From contig NZ_JACSPT010000009.1 of NCBI RefSeq assembly GCF_014837015.1, positions 1-64,000 of the forward strand: a DNA stretch of 64,000 bases, in the 5' to 3' direction. The first letter of the stretch is position 1. Every line of letters starts with the position of its first letter. Of the stretch, positions 9,853 through 18,019 are shown piece by piece. Below the pieces are notes generated by a model, which saw only the letters and a list, made by a program, of their open reading frames with translations, was not told where the DNA came from and searched no databases. The DNA comes from Acinetobacter pecorum. GTDB taxonomy: Bacteria > Pseudomonadota > Gammaproteobacteria > Pseudomonadales > Moraxellaceae. Made by a program: the position numbers and the translations under genes.

Positions 9853-11244
9853 TTAGACAGGGGTGTTTTTCGGAATATGCCAGAAAATATAGGCCGCAAT
9901 AATATTGATGCAGCCCAAACAGATCAGTGCCATATGAAAAGCAGCCACCAGATTGTCAGCGCCGTAATAGGCACCCAGCATGTTGACCAGGGTACTGGCC
10001 AGTGCCACCCCGATACTCATCGACAGCATCATGATCATTGACAGAAAGCTGTTGCCGCTACTGGCATCCTGCTGGTTTAAATCCTTTAAAGTCAGGGTGT
10101 TCATAGAAACGAATTGGAGTGAATTCAGAACCCCGAAAATAAAGAAATGCATGGTTCTTAACCAGAGCGGGGTGTCTGCTGTAGTCAGGGAAAAACTGGC
10201 AATACACAGGCCGACCAACAAGGTGTTGACCAACAAGACACGACGATAGCCGAAGCGCTGCACAATACTGCGGATAATCGGTTTGGAGGCCAGGGAACCG
10301 AGTACAGTGGGAATCATCAGCAAGCCGGTCATAAAGGGTTCAAAACCAAATGCCACCTGCAGCATTAAAGGCAATAAAAATGGAATCGAGTTACCGCCCA
10401 GACGCGCAAAAAAATTACCCAGAATTCCGATCGAATAAATTTTATTCTTAAACAGTTTGCTACGGAATAATGCATTCTGATGGGTGTGCGAATGATAGGC
10501 ATAGATAAGCGAAGCTACCAATCCAGCCAGAATCAGGGCCAGACTCCACCAGAGCGGATGTTGTGGACTGGCAAAATTTTCAATACCAAGACATAGCGAT
10601 ACCATGGCGATGATGAGCAGGATAAAACCGCCAAAATCGAAACGTGCTACCGTAGGTTCAAGCACATTGGGCATGGCTTTAAGGGTAATCAGGGCACCCA
10701 GGATGCCAATCGGTAAATTAATCAGGAAAATCCAGCGCACGGACATATATTCGACCATCCATCCGCCTAAGGTCGGTCCAATCAGCGGACCGATCAGTCC
10801 GGCCAGGCTCATTAGGCTCATGGCAGCCAAGAACTGGGTTCGTGGGATAATCTTCAACATCGCCAGCCGGCCAACCGGGAGTAAAAAGGCACCCCCTATG
10901 CCCTGAAATACCCGATAGATGAGTAATTCATTCAGACTTTCAGCCCAGGCGCAGCCCAACGATGCCAGAGAAAAAATGATAATGGCAGAAAAATAGATGT
11001 TTCTGACCCCAAAACGGTCCGCCAGCCAGCCACTCAAGGGGATGCAGGCTGCCACTGACAGGACATAAGCCACGACCACACCGTGCATCCGCAGCGGATC
11101 TTCCTGTAAATTCTTAGCAATTGCGGGCAGGGCCGTGTTGATAATGGTACTGTCCAGCCCCTGCATAAAAAAGCCGATCGACACCAACAAGACCAGCAGT
11201 CTGAATTCAGGATCTAGGGCTTGATGCGTAGGCGTGGCATTCAT
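9853..11244 (-). CDS. mdtD: MFS multidrug transporter, DHA2 (14-TM) family, MdtD-like
   Basis: The 463-residue protein has about fourteen hydrophobic segments and the DHA2 motifs: GFFMQGLDSTIINTALPAIA in TM1, LSGWLADRFGVRN after TM2 and RVFQGIGGAFLLPVGRLAM in TM4. The best family match from memory is MdtD, the putative MFS component linked to the mdtABC system in E. coli; here no RND pump is adjacent, so the symbol is by resemblance. Export of drugs or metabolites by proton antiport is inferred. It heads the minus-strand group running to dinB. Two TTGACA-containing direct repeats lie 65-95 bases upstream. Confidence 0.8.
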   Translation of the reverse strand: MNATPTHQALDPEFRLLVLLVSIGFFMQGLDSTIINTALPAIAKNLQEDPLRMHGVVVAYVLSVAACIPLSGWLADRFGVRNIYFSAIIIFSLASLGCAWAESLNELLIYRVFQGIGGAFLLPVGRLAMLKIIPRTQFLAAMSLMSLAGLIGPLIGPTLGGWMVEYMSVRWIFLINLPIGILGALITLKAMPNVLEPTVARFDFGGFILLIIAMVSLCLGIENFASPQHPLWWSLALILAGLVASLIYAYHSHTHQNALFRSKLFKNKIYSIGILGNFFARLGGNSIPFLLPLMLQVAFGFEPFMTGLLMIPTVLGSLASKPIIRSIVQRFGYRRVLLVNTLLVGLCIASFSLTTADTPLWLRTMHFFIFGVLNSLQFVSMNTLTLKDLNQQDASSGNSFLSMIMMLSMSIGVALASTLVNMLGAYYGADNLVAAFHMALICLGCINIIAAYIFWHIPKNTPV

Positions 11245-11308
11245 AATTATGGAAAGCTTAAAATTTTTAATAGTTTAAAGGAAACAGCCGAGTCTGTCGT
11301 ATATAAAG

Positions 11309-11338
11309 CGTGTCAACTTTTATAGCGTCGTGTGTCAA
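11309..11338 (-). promoter_or_regulatory. two TTGACAC direct repeats upstream of mdtD-like gene
   Basis: On the minus strand TTGACAC occurs twice (11316-11310 and 11338-11332), exactly 22 bases apart, or two helical turns. Either copy could be a -35, although neither has a convincing -10 at the right distance. Alternatively they are binding sites for a regulator of the exporter. Confidence 0.3.
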
Positions 11339-11391
11339 GGAACTGCAAGAAATCGGTCATGGTAAAGTCATGTTCTGGGCATAAGGGAGCA

Positions 11392-11484
11392 ATGACATCA
11401 GGGAGTCGCCCTATGATTTATCAAGTCGATCTAGAGCCGCTAAAAGCTGCTAGATTCAGAGCACTTCGCTGCTCTTTTTTGTAA
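11392..11484 (+). other. possible small RNA or 23-30 codon ORF ending in a terminator
   Basis: Between two divergent genes there is a rightward terminator (11458-11480) with no known gene before it. Just upstream an ORF reads MIYQVDLEPLKAARFRALRC from ATG 11413 and stops at 11484; GGGAG lies 7 bases before this ATG. A longer in-frame start exists at 11392, 2 bases after another AGGGAG. The ORF overlaps the terminator stem, so the unit may be a small RNA, an attenuator or a leader peptide. No homologue is recognised. Confidence 0.3.
11458..11480 (+). terminator. orphan rightward terminator
   Basis: AGAGCA-CTTCGC-TGCTCT followed by T6. The mdtD-like gene to the left runs the other way and the PiT-like gene starts 110 bases later, so this terminator implies an unannotated rightward transcript beginning between about 11250 and 11440. 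Confidence 0.7.
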
Positions 11485-11592
11485 GACCGGCATATATATG
11501 ACAGTGTTGTCATTAAAATGAAATAAAACCGTCATAATCTTGGGCCAACTTTTCAGCAGTGCTGAAATCTCCTCGCGTATAGGTTTGTGTTT

Positions 11593-12567
11593 ATGACAAT
11601 CGAGATTTTGATGGTGATCGGCTTCTGTTTAGCCGCCTATTCTATTGTCGGAAATGATGTGCCTCAAACCTTAGGGACATTTATTTCATCAAATTCCCAT
11701 CGCCCATGGTGGGTATTGTGGATTTATATCAGCTCAATTTTAATTGTCGTATTGATCTATGGTTGGTATGCATCCGGGGTAGGTGATGCCTCATACGGTC
11801 GTCTAGAAACCATTCCTTTCCCTGAAGGTGGCATTACCTGGCTGTATATTGTGCCGCCTATTCTCCTGTTAATACTGACCAGATACGGGATTCCAGTCAG
11901 TACTACCTTCCTGGTGCTTACGATCTTCTCTCCTGCCAGCCTAGGCTCGATGATGGTCAAATCGATGATGGGCTATGCCGTCGCCTTTATCGTGGCGATT
12001 GTCATCTATCGTTTTGTGGCCAAGCAGCTGGCACGCCATTTTGCCAAGACACGTCATCAGGAGCACTCCAAGGTCTGGATGGGCTTGCAGTGGGTCTCTA
12101 CCGGTTTCCTGTGGAGCCAATGGCTGATTCAGGATCTGGCCAACATCTTCGTGTATGTACCACGTCAGGTGCCGTTTGAATTCCTGATGTTTGCGATTAC
12201 GGTATTCGTGGTGTTGCTGGGCGTGATTCTGTATCAACGTGGCGGAGCCATCCAGAACATTGTCGACACCAAAACCGGTGTAACCGACATTCGTGCTGCA
12301 ACGATTATCGACTTCATGTATGCCATTATCCTGTTAGTTTTCAAAGAGTGGAGCAACATTCCAATGAGTACCACCTGGGTATTCCTGGGCTTACTTGCAG
12401 GTCGTGAATTTGCCATGTCGATGATTCTGGATGAAGTCAACAAACATCGTACTTCACGTAATGTCAGTGCAGATGCCATGAAACTGATGTTCGGTCTGGC
12501 CATGTCGGTCATTCTGGCAACAACTTTGCCGATGTTTTATGAGTTTGTGACGAATTATGGACAATAA
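11593..12567 (+). CDS. PiT-like predicted membrane permease
   Basis: The 324-residue protein has about nine hydrophobic segments. I do not recognise a named gene, but two features recall the phosphate transporter (PiT/PHO4) fold: an N-terminal VGNDVPQTLGTFISS (residues 19-33), like the GANDxAN-xxG signature, and two Pro-x-Ser-Thr-Thr motifs (IPVSTTF and IPMSTTW), one in each half, as in the inverted repeats of PiT proteins. Transport of phosphate or another anion is therefore an inference. The ATG at 11593 is used; a GTG two codons earlier is possible. It is monocistronic and ends at a bidirectional terminator. Confidence 0.6.
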   Translation: MTIEILMVIGFCLAAYSIVGNDVPQTLGTFISSNSHRPWWVLWIYISSILIVVLIYGWYASGVGDASYGRLETIPFPEGGITWLYIVPPILLLILTRYGIPVSTTFLVLTIFSPASLGSMMVKSMMGYAVAFIVAIVIYRFVAKQLARHFAKTRHQEHSKVWMGLQWVSTGFLWSQWLIQDLANIFVYVPRQVPFEFLMFAITVFVVLLGVILYQRGGAIQNIVDTKTGVTDIRAATIIDFMYAIILLVFKEWSNIPMSTTWVFLGLLAGREFAMSMILDEVNKHRTSRNVSADAMKLMFGLAMSVILATTLPMFYEFVTNYGQ

Positions 12568-12589
12568 GTCCTAGTATTAAAAATCCGAG

Positions 12590-12618
12590 AAAAAAGCGAG
12601 CCAGGTGCTCGCTTTTTT
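12590..12618. terminator. bidirectional terminator, PiT-like gene / LOG gene
   Basis: AAAAAAGCGAG-CCAGGTG-CTCGCTTTTTT: perfect stem with A and T runs on either side, between two convergent genes. Confidence 0.88.
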
Positions 12619-12633
12619 ATTAATTGGAACGGT

Positions 12634-13254
12634 TTAAACCACAAATCTTTGTGGATGGCCTAAATTGGTTAAAGTTGTATAAATTTCTTCTTCATGTTCA
12701 CAAATGATCAGTTTGGCACGATGTTGCGGCGGTAAAAAACCATCTTCAACGGCACGATCCAGTTGTGCAATCAAGGAATCATAGAACCCATTGACGTTAT
12801 ATAGCATCATCGGTTTCTGGTGCTGGTTCAATTGGCCCCAAGTGGCAATTTCCAGAATTTCCTCAAAAGTACCTAGTCCACCTGGCAAGGCCACAAAGGC
12901 ACAGGCTCGCTCAGCCATCATGGCTTTGCGTTGATGCATGCTGGTCACCACATGTAACTCTGTCAGCTGGTTATGGGCAATTTCATAGTCCAGCATAAAT
13001 TCGGGAATGACGCCCACTACTTCACCACCATGCTGGATCATGGCATCCGCGACCTGTCCCATCAGGCCAATACTGGCGCCACCATAGACCAGCCCGAAAC
13101 CATGTTCTGCCAGTCCTTGCGAGATTTGAAGGGCTTTTTCTAAATAAATCGGCTTGTTGCCTGCACGTGAACCACAATAGAGTGCCACTAAAGGGCGAGT
13201 TGTTTTTGGGGAGTTGTCTTTAAAATAATCTGTCATTTGAATTACGCTTTGCAT
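12634..13254 (-). CDS. LOG family protein (TIGR00730, nucleotide 5'-monophosphate phosphoribohydrolase type)
   Basis: This 206-residue Rossmann-fold protein contains the LOG signature PGGLGTFEE at 124-132 and the earlier GLVYGGASIGLMG and QRKAMM motifs. Characterised members cleave the N-glycosidic bond of cytokinin nucleotides or AMP/nucleoside monophosphates; older databases mislabel them lysine decarboxylase. The start at 13254 is kept because AAGGTGAAG lies upstream on the minus strand, whereas the alternative ATG at 13236 has none. It is a single gene; what it does in this organism is not clear from context. Confidence 0.88.
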   Translation of the reverse strand: MQSVIQMTDYFKDNSPKTTRPLVALYCGSRAGNKPIYLEKALQISQGLAEHGFGLVYGGASIGLMGQVADAMIQHGGEVVGVIPEFMLDYEIAHNQLTELHVVTSMHQRKAMMAERACAFVALPGGLGTFEEILEIATWGQLNQHQKPMMLYNVNGFYDSLIAQLDRAVEDGFLPPQHRAKLIICEHEEEIYTTLTNLGHPQRFVV

Positions 13255-13407
13255 TTATTTTCTTCACCTTATCATTTTTCTTTCTGGTGACTCTAGCTTA
13301 ATTAATAAATATGACAATTCTGTGAGCAGCTGCATTTTCATGGCATTACAGCCAGGCAAAATTCATCGATAAACAGCCATGAAAAAAGGTGAATTTCGAT
13401 TTGATCT

Positions 13408-13416
13408 TGCTATACT
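13408..13416 (+). promoter_or_regulatory. extended -10 upstream of the TerC-family gene
   Basis: TGCTATACT combines a TGn with the hexamer TATACT. A start of transcription near 13423 would leave only about 24 bases before the small ORF at 13447, making that ORF the first one translated on the message. Confidence 0.45.
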
Positions 13417-13446
13417 AAAAATTGGTTTCACAACAATAGAACGAAA

Positions 13447-13590
13447 ATGGGTAGTGGTAGTTGGCCGTGTAACTCTATAAATCGCCGTCAAATAATTGGT
13501 ATTGTTCAATATCAAAAATATTATGCTGTTTCATTACAGTCTCGGTTCATTCAATGCAGCAGTCCTGAGTGTCAGGAGCCAAGCGTATGA
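13447..13590 (+). CDS. candidate small ORF (47 codons) overlapping the TerC-family start
   Basis: An ATG-initiated ORF (begins [15 protein letters not shown], ends [11 protein letters not shown]) runs without a stop from just after a likely promoter to a TGA that overlaps the ATG of the next gene (ATGA). It has three Cys and many basic residues, no membrane segment, and a weak SD (AGAACG). The geometry is that of translational coupling, and the SD of the TerC gene is inside it. It may be a regulatory upstream ORF rather than a functional peptide, and an open frame of this length is not very improbable by chance. No homologue is recognised. Confidence 0.35.
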   Translation: MGSGSWPCNSINRRQIIGIVQYQKYYAVSLQSRFIQCSSPECQEPSV

Positions 13591-15161
13591 TCTTTGAATG
13601 GATGTCGGATCCTTCAGCCTGGGTCGGTTTACTCACATTAATTGTTCTTGAGATTGTACTCGGGATCGATAATCTGGTTTTTATTGCCATTTTGGCGGAG
13701 AAATTGCCGCCAGAACAGCGGAATGCCGCGCGGATTGTGGGCTTGATGCTGGCCCTGGTGATGCGCTTGATCTTGCTGGCTTCGATTGCCTGGGTGGTCA
13801 CCCTGACTGATCCACTGTTCCACATTTTTGATCATGCTTTCTCGGGCCGAGATCTGATTCTATTGTTTGGTGGGGTGTTCCTGCTGTTTAAAGGCACCAT
13901 GGAACTGCATGAGCGTCTGGAAGCCAAACCAGTCATCAAAGAAGAAAATCCGGTCCATGCGGTATTCTGGATGGTGATTGTGCAGATCGTGGTACTGGAT
14001 GCCGTTTTCTCATTGGACAGTGTGATTACTGCGGTTGGCATGGTCAAAGACCTGTCAGTCATGATGATTGCCGTGATTATTGCCATCGGGATTATGCTCT
14101 GGGCATCCAAAGCCCTGATGGATTTCGTTAACAGACATCCGACCGTGGTGATTCTGTGTCTGGGTTTCCTGATGATGATCGGCTTCTCGCTGGTAGTCGA
14201 AGGCTTCGGTTTCCATATTCCGAAAGGTTATCTGTATGCTGCAATTGGCTTCTCGGTGATTGTCGAATTTATTAACCAGACCATGAAACGCAATCAGGAA
14301 AAAATGGTGACCACCACCGACATGCGCTACCGTACTGCTTCAGCAGTGATGCGGATGCTGGGTGGCAAACCTGCTCAGGACAATGATTCTTCTGAGCCGG
14401 AAGATGTTCTGGCGACGCGTGCCTTTGCTGATGAAGTCTTTAATGATGAAAACGGCATTTATCACAGTGTCATGGTGCAGGGGGTACTGGGTCTGTCGGA
14501 ACGGCCGGTCAAGTCGGTGATGACGCCACGTCCTGAACTGGAATGGATTGATCTGGACAATGAGCCCGACAGTATCAAAGAACAGTTATTGCAAATGAGC
14601 CATTCACGTCTGATCGTTGCGCGTGGTGAACTGGATAATATTGCCGGGGTGGTACTGACTCATAAAGTCCTGAACGAATACATTGAAACCGGGGTGCTGG
14701 ATTTTGAAAAGCACTTACGTGAACCGGTGATCGTGCATGAAAATGCCCAGGTCCTGATGGTGATGGAGCAATTGCGTCAGGCTCCATTGCAAATGGCGAT
14801 TGTCCTGAATGAATATGGTTCGATTGAAGGGATTGTCACGCCAATTGATATCCTTGAAGCAATTGCCGGTGAATTCCCGGATGAAGATGAGCTGCAAGCT
14901 GCTGCAGAAAGTCTGGAAGATGGCAGCCTGATTCTGGATGGTTCCACCGATATCCGTCATGTTTCCTTATTGCTGGATCGTGATCTGGTCAATGAAACTG
15001 AAGAATATTCCACCCTGTCCGGTTATGTATTATTCCATATGGCACGTTTACCGCATAGTGGTGAAAAATTTGAAGCAGATGGACATATCTTTGAAGTGGT
15101 CACCATGGACGGCCATAAGATCGATAAAGTACATATCATTCCGCTTCCTGCGCAGGAATAG
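13587..15161 (+). CDS. TerC family membrane protein with CBS pair and CorC_HlyC domain (YoaE/YegH type)
   Basis: This 524-residue fusion has a TerC-type membrane domain at 1-235 with the conserved acid-rich segments [14 protein letters not shown] and [18 protein letters not shown], a CBS pair at about 300-420 ([48 protein letters not shown]) and a CorC_HlyC transporter-associated domain to the C-terminus. E. coli YoaE and YegH share this plan. TerC proteins are linked to manganese export or metal handling, and CBS domains bind adenine nucleotides, so regulated metal efflux is a fair inference. The ATG at 13587 has AGGAG upstream; an earlier GTG at 13569 is less likely. Confidence 0.88.
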   Translation: MIFEWMSDPSAWVGLLTLIVLEIVLGIDNLVFIAILAEKLPPEQRNAARIVGLMLALVMRLILLASIAWVVTLTDPLFHIFDHAFSGRDLILLFGGVFLLFKGTMELHERLEAKPVIKEENPVHAVFWMVIVQIVVLDAVFSLDSVITAVGMVKDLSVMMIAVIIAIGIMLWASKALMDFVNRHPTVVILCLGFLMMIGFSLVVEGFGFHIPKGYLYAAIGFSVIVEFINQTMKRNQEKMVTTTDMRYRTASAVMRMLGGKPAQDNDSSEPEDVLATRAFADEVFNDENGIYHSVMVQGVLGLSERPVKSVMTPRPELEWIDLDNEPDSIKEQLLQMSHSRLIVARGELDNIAGVVLTHKVLNEYIETGVLDFEKHLREPVIVHENAQVLMVMEQLRQAPLQMAIVLNEYGSIEGIVTPIDILEAIAGEFPDEDELQAAAESLEDGSLILDGSTDIRHVSLLLDRDLVNETEEYSTLSGYVLFHMARLPHSGEKFEADGHIFEVVTMDGHKIDKVHIIPLPAQE

Positions 15162-15190
15162 ACTATAGCAAAGGTTCGGACGCAAAAATT

Positions 15191-15223
15191 TGCTAAAATA
15201 GCCCGCATTGTCGGGCTATTTTT
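15191..15223 (+). terminator. terminator after the TerC gene, overlapping an extended -10 for ychJ
   Basis: AATAGCCC-GCATTGTC-GGGCTATTTTT is a terminator-like hairpin 35 bases after the TerC stop. Its left edge overlaps TGCTAAAAT (15191-15199), an extended -10 that could start the ychJ transcript. The hairpin would then sit at the very 5' end of the ychJ mRNA. Confidence 0.6.
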
Positions 15224-15234
15224 ATGGAACTGAA

Positions 15235-15699
15235 ATGTCAGAAGCATGTCCATGTGGACAAGGTGAATATCACAGCTGTTGTCAGCCCTTACATGCAGGA
15301 CAACGGGTCGCAGAGACTGCGCAGCAACTCATGCGTTCCCGTTACAGTGCCTTCGCGAAGCATGAAATCGATTACATCAAAACCACCACCGCGCTGGGTC
15401 AGCAACAGGCCTTGGACTTGCAGGCAATTAGCGATTGGAGCAAAGCCAATCAGTGGTTAAAGCTTGAGATTGTTCAAGCCGATGAAAAATTGGATAAAAA
15501 TCATGCATTGGTTGAGTTCAATGCTTATTATCATGATGGCAAGCAGGCACAGATACATCATGAAGTTTCACATTTTGTGAAGCTGGAAGGTCGCTGGTAT
15601 TTCCTGGATCCGACCACGGATCACACCCTCGGCATGAAACAGCCCTGTATTTGTGGTTCAGGTAAAAAATTTAAGCAATGTTGTGCCGGATTCTTATAA
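15235..15699 (+). CDS. ychJ: YchJ family protein with N- and C-terminal SEC-C zinc motifs
   Basis: The 154-residue protein has a SEC-C-like cluster at each end: CPCGQGEYHSCC near residues 5-16 and CICGSGKKFKQCC near the C-terminus. These four-Cys patterns bind zinc in SecA and related proteins. Between them lies the YchJ/UPF0225 domain (LMRSRYSAFAKHEIDYI; HFVKLEGRWYFLDP). The function of YchJ is not established; a nucleotidyl-transfer/NTF2-like fold has been proposed for the middle domain. The start MSEACPCG at 15235 is the usual family start. Confidence 0.88.
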   Translation: MSEACPCGQGEYHSCCQPLHAGQRVAETAQQLMRSRYSAFAKHEIDYIKTTTALGQQQALDLQAISDWSKANQWLKLEIVQADEKLDKNHALVEFNAYYHDGKQAQIHHEVSHFVKLEGRWYFLDPTTDHTLGMKQPCICGSGKKFKQCCAGFL

Positions 15700-15760
15700 C
15701 TTTCACATAGATTTAGCTTAGAATAGCCGCCATCTCAAAGCCTCAGGTGGAAGCAGGGCG

Positions 15761-16405
15761 ATGTTACTGACCGTTATCTATATTGTTGCAATTACCGCTG
15801 AAGCCATGACCGGGGCACTGTCTGCTGGCCGGCGCAGTATGGACTGGTTTGGCGTCATGATTATTGCCTGTGTCACGGCACTGGGTGGTGGTTCGGTTCG
15901 CGATGTCCTGCTTGGGCATTATCCCTTGACCTGGGTCAAGCATCCCGAATATCTGATACTGACCTGTTGTGCAGCTTTCGTGACGATCCTGATTGCCAAA
16001 TGGATGCGGCATTTGCGCAATATCTTCCTGGTGCTGGATGCCTTAGGCCTTATCGGCTTTACCATTATTGGTTGTCAGATTTCTCTGGAAATGGGACATG
16101 GCTTTGTGGTCAGTTCAGTTGCCGGGGTTTTGACTGGGGTATCTGGCGGGATTTTGCGTGACATTTTATGTAATGATGTGCCGCTGGTATTCCGTCGTGA
16201 ACTGTATGCCAGTATTGCTTTTGTGTCAGTAATCTTTTACTGGTTGTGTAGTTATTATGGTTTGTCACAAGACGTCACCATTCTTTCTACCCTGATCTTT
16301 GGTTTTAGCTTACGTCTGATCGCCATTTATTTTGGTCTGGAAATGCCAAAATTTATTTATAAAGATGATGATGAGCAATCTGCATCCTCCAAAGACGAAT
16401 CTTGA
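15761..16405 (+). CDS. trimeric intracellular cation channel (TRIC, UPF0126) family protein
   Basis: This 214-residue inner-membrane protein has seven hydrophobic segments made of two similar halves, each with a Gly-rich motif followed by Arg-Asp: ALGGGSVRDVLLGHYP and VSGGILRDILCNDVP. This is the bacterial TRIC/UPF0126 (YicG/YadS) family, shown in some bacteria to form cation channels; glycine transport has also been proposed for some members. The C-terminal tail is Asp/Glu/Ser-rich. It is preceded by AGGTGGAAG and has no obvious terminator on either side, so readthrough from ychJ is possible. Confidence 0.88.
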   Translation: MLLTVIYIVAITAEAMTGALSAGRRSMDWFGVMIIACVTALGGGSVRDVLLGHYPLTWVKHPEYLILTCCAAFVTILIAKWMRHLRNIFLVLDALGLIGFTIIGCQISLEMGHGFVVSSVAGVLTGVSGGILRDILCNDVPLVFRRELYASIAFVSVIFYWLCSYYGLSQDVTILSTLIFGFSLRLIAIYFGLEMPKFIYKDDDEQSASSKDES

Positions 16406-16534
16406 TTTTTTCATTGACATGAATGCGGTAATAAAATCACCGCATTGTGCTTAATTCGTAGTATAAAAAATATAAAGCAGCCCATCTGTTGAGAAAGCAG
16501 CATCTCCCGTTCCACCTGATCAGAGATTTTTGTT

Positions 16535-17854
16535 ATGGATCTAGTTTCTCGCATACAACGCTTACCAATTGGTAAGTTTCATTATACCTTGCTGGTGGTG
16601 ATTGGACTGGGCTGGATGTTTGATGCAATGGATACCGGATTAATTTCCTTTATTCTGGCAAAAATGGCTGAAGACTGGCAGATGACTGCAGATCAGAAGA
16701 GCTGGGTGGTGTCGATCGGTTTTGTTGGCATGGCGATTGGGGCGATTTGTTCTGGGGGACTGGCTGACCGGTTTGGGCGTAAAACAGTCTTTGCTGCAAC
16801 GCTGGTCATTTATAGCCTGGCCACGGCAGCCTGCGCTTTTGCACCGAATCTGACCTGGCTGCTGGTCTTCCGTTTTATTGTCGGTTTGGGCCTGGGTGGC
16901 CAGTTACCCGTGGCTGTGACGCTGGTCAGTGAATATATTCCGGCCCGGGTGCGAGGCCGTTTTATTGTCCTGCTGGAAAGCTTTTGGGGGCTGGGCTGGT
17001 TAGTTGCAGCTTTAGTATCGCGCTTTGTCATTCCTGATTTTGGCTGGCAAACCGCTTTTCTGATTGGTGGCCTGCCTGCGCTGTATGCAATTGTGATCTG
17101 GAAAATGATACCGGAATCTATTCCTTTCCTGATTAACCGTGGCCGTATAGACGAAGCCTCGGCACTGGTTAAAAAGATTGAGCGTCAATGTGGCGTTCAA
17201 GTCTATGAAATTTTTGAAGTGAAACCGGTCGCAGAGAAGCAGAATATTTCATTTTCCCAGTTATGGTCGGGTATCTTTGCGCGCCGTACGCTTATGCTCT
17301 GGCTGATCTGGTTCGGTATTATTTTTTCCTATTATGGCATCTTTACCTGGTTGCCAAGCTTACTGGTCAAAGAAGGCTATAGCATCGTCCAGTCATTTGA
17401 GTATGTACTGATTATGATTCTGGCGCAGTTGCCGGGTTATCTGGTGGCAGCCTGGCTGGTCGAAAAGCTGGGTCGTAAGCCTACTCTAGCCGGTTTTATT
17501 GGCATGTGTGCGATCTCGGCCTATTTCTTTGGCCAGTCGGGTAGTGTTGCTGAAATCGTGATTTGGGGCTGTCTGATGTCCTTCTTTAATCTGGGTGCCT
17601 GGGGTGTGCTCTATACTTATACGCCGGAACAATATCCGACCAATATCCGTGCCTTTGGTTCAGGCTGGGCCGGTGCAGTGGGCCGGATTGGCGGTATTGC
17701 AGCGCCTTTTGCCGTAACCCATCTGATGGGCATGCCGAATGGCTTTAGCTATGTCTTCACCATGTTTACTGGAGTTCTGGTCGCTGTTGCCCTTGTGATT
17801 CTGGTTTTGGGTGAAGAAACCAAAGGCAAGACCCTGGAATCGATGGGCTTATAA
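16535..17854 (+). CDS. MFS transporter, NiaP-like (putative nicotinate or aromatic-acid uptake)
   Basis: The 439-residue protein has about twelve membrane segments. The start (LGWMFDAMDTGLISFIL), the loop GLADRFGRKTVFAATL and the LGLGGQLPVAVTLVSEY segment in TM4 resemble NiaP, a vitamin B3 transporter, and more generally the sugar/aromatic-acid symporter branch. ETKGKTLE at the C-terminus is the PETKG-type motif of that branch. No NAD-synthesis gene and no regulator lie next to it, so substrate assignment rests only on similarity from memory. No terminator is obvious behind it. Confidence 0.75.
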   Translation: MDLVSRIQRLPIGKFHYTLLVVIGLGWMFDAMDTGLISFILAKMAEDWQMTADQKSWVVSIGFVGMAIGAICSGGLADRFGRKTVFAATLVIYSLATAACAFAPNLTWLLVFRFIVGLGLGGQLPVAVTLVSEYIPARVRGRFIVLLESFWGLGWLVAALVSRFVIPDFGWQTAFLIGGLPALYAIVIWKMIPESIPFLINRGRIDEASALVKKIERQCGVQVYEIFEVKPVAEKQNISFSQLWSGIFARRTLMLWLIWFGIIFSYYGIFTWLPSLLVKEGYSIVQSFEYVLIMILAQLPGYLVAAWLVEKLGRKPTLAGFIGMCAISAYFFGQSGSVAEIVIWGCLMSFFNLGAWGVLYTYTPEQYPTNIRAFGSGWAGAVGRIGGIAAPFAVTHLMGMPNGFSYVFTMFTGVLVAVALVILVLGEETKGKTLESMGL

Positions 17855-18019
17855 AGTGAATGATTTTTTAGTTGCTTGAGGCCTATAAAGTGGATATTTT
17901 TAGGCCATAAGACACAAATTGTCGCGCTGAGCTATTTGATGCCCTTGTGTCATCCCCAGCCGCGACATAGCATAAGAAACATTGATACAAAAACGAATTA
18001 TTTAGGACTATAGGTTGTT

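Noticed and set aside
12634..13254. Lysine decarboxylase
   Set aside because: PGGLGTFEE marks the LOG family; the decarboxylase label in older annotations is wrong and no PLP site is present.
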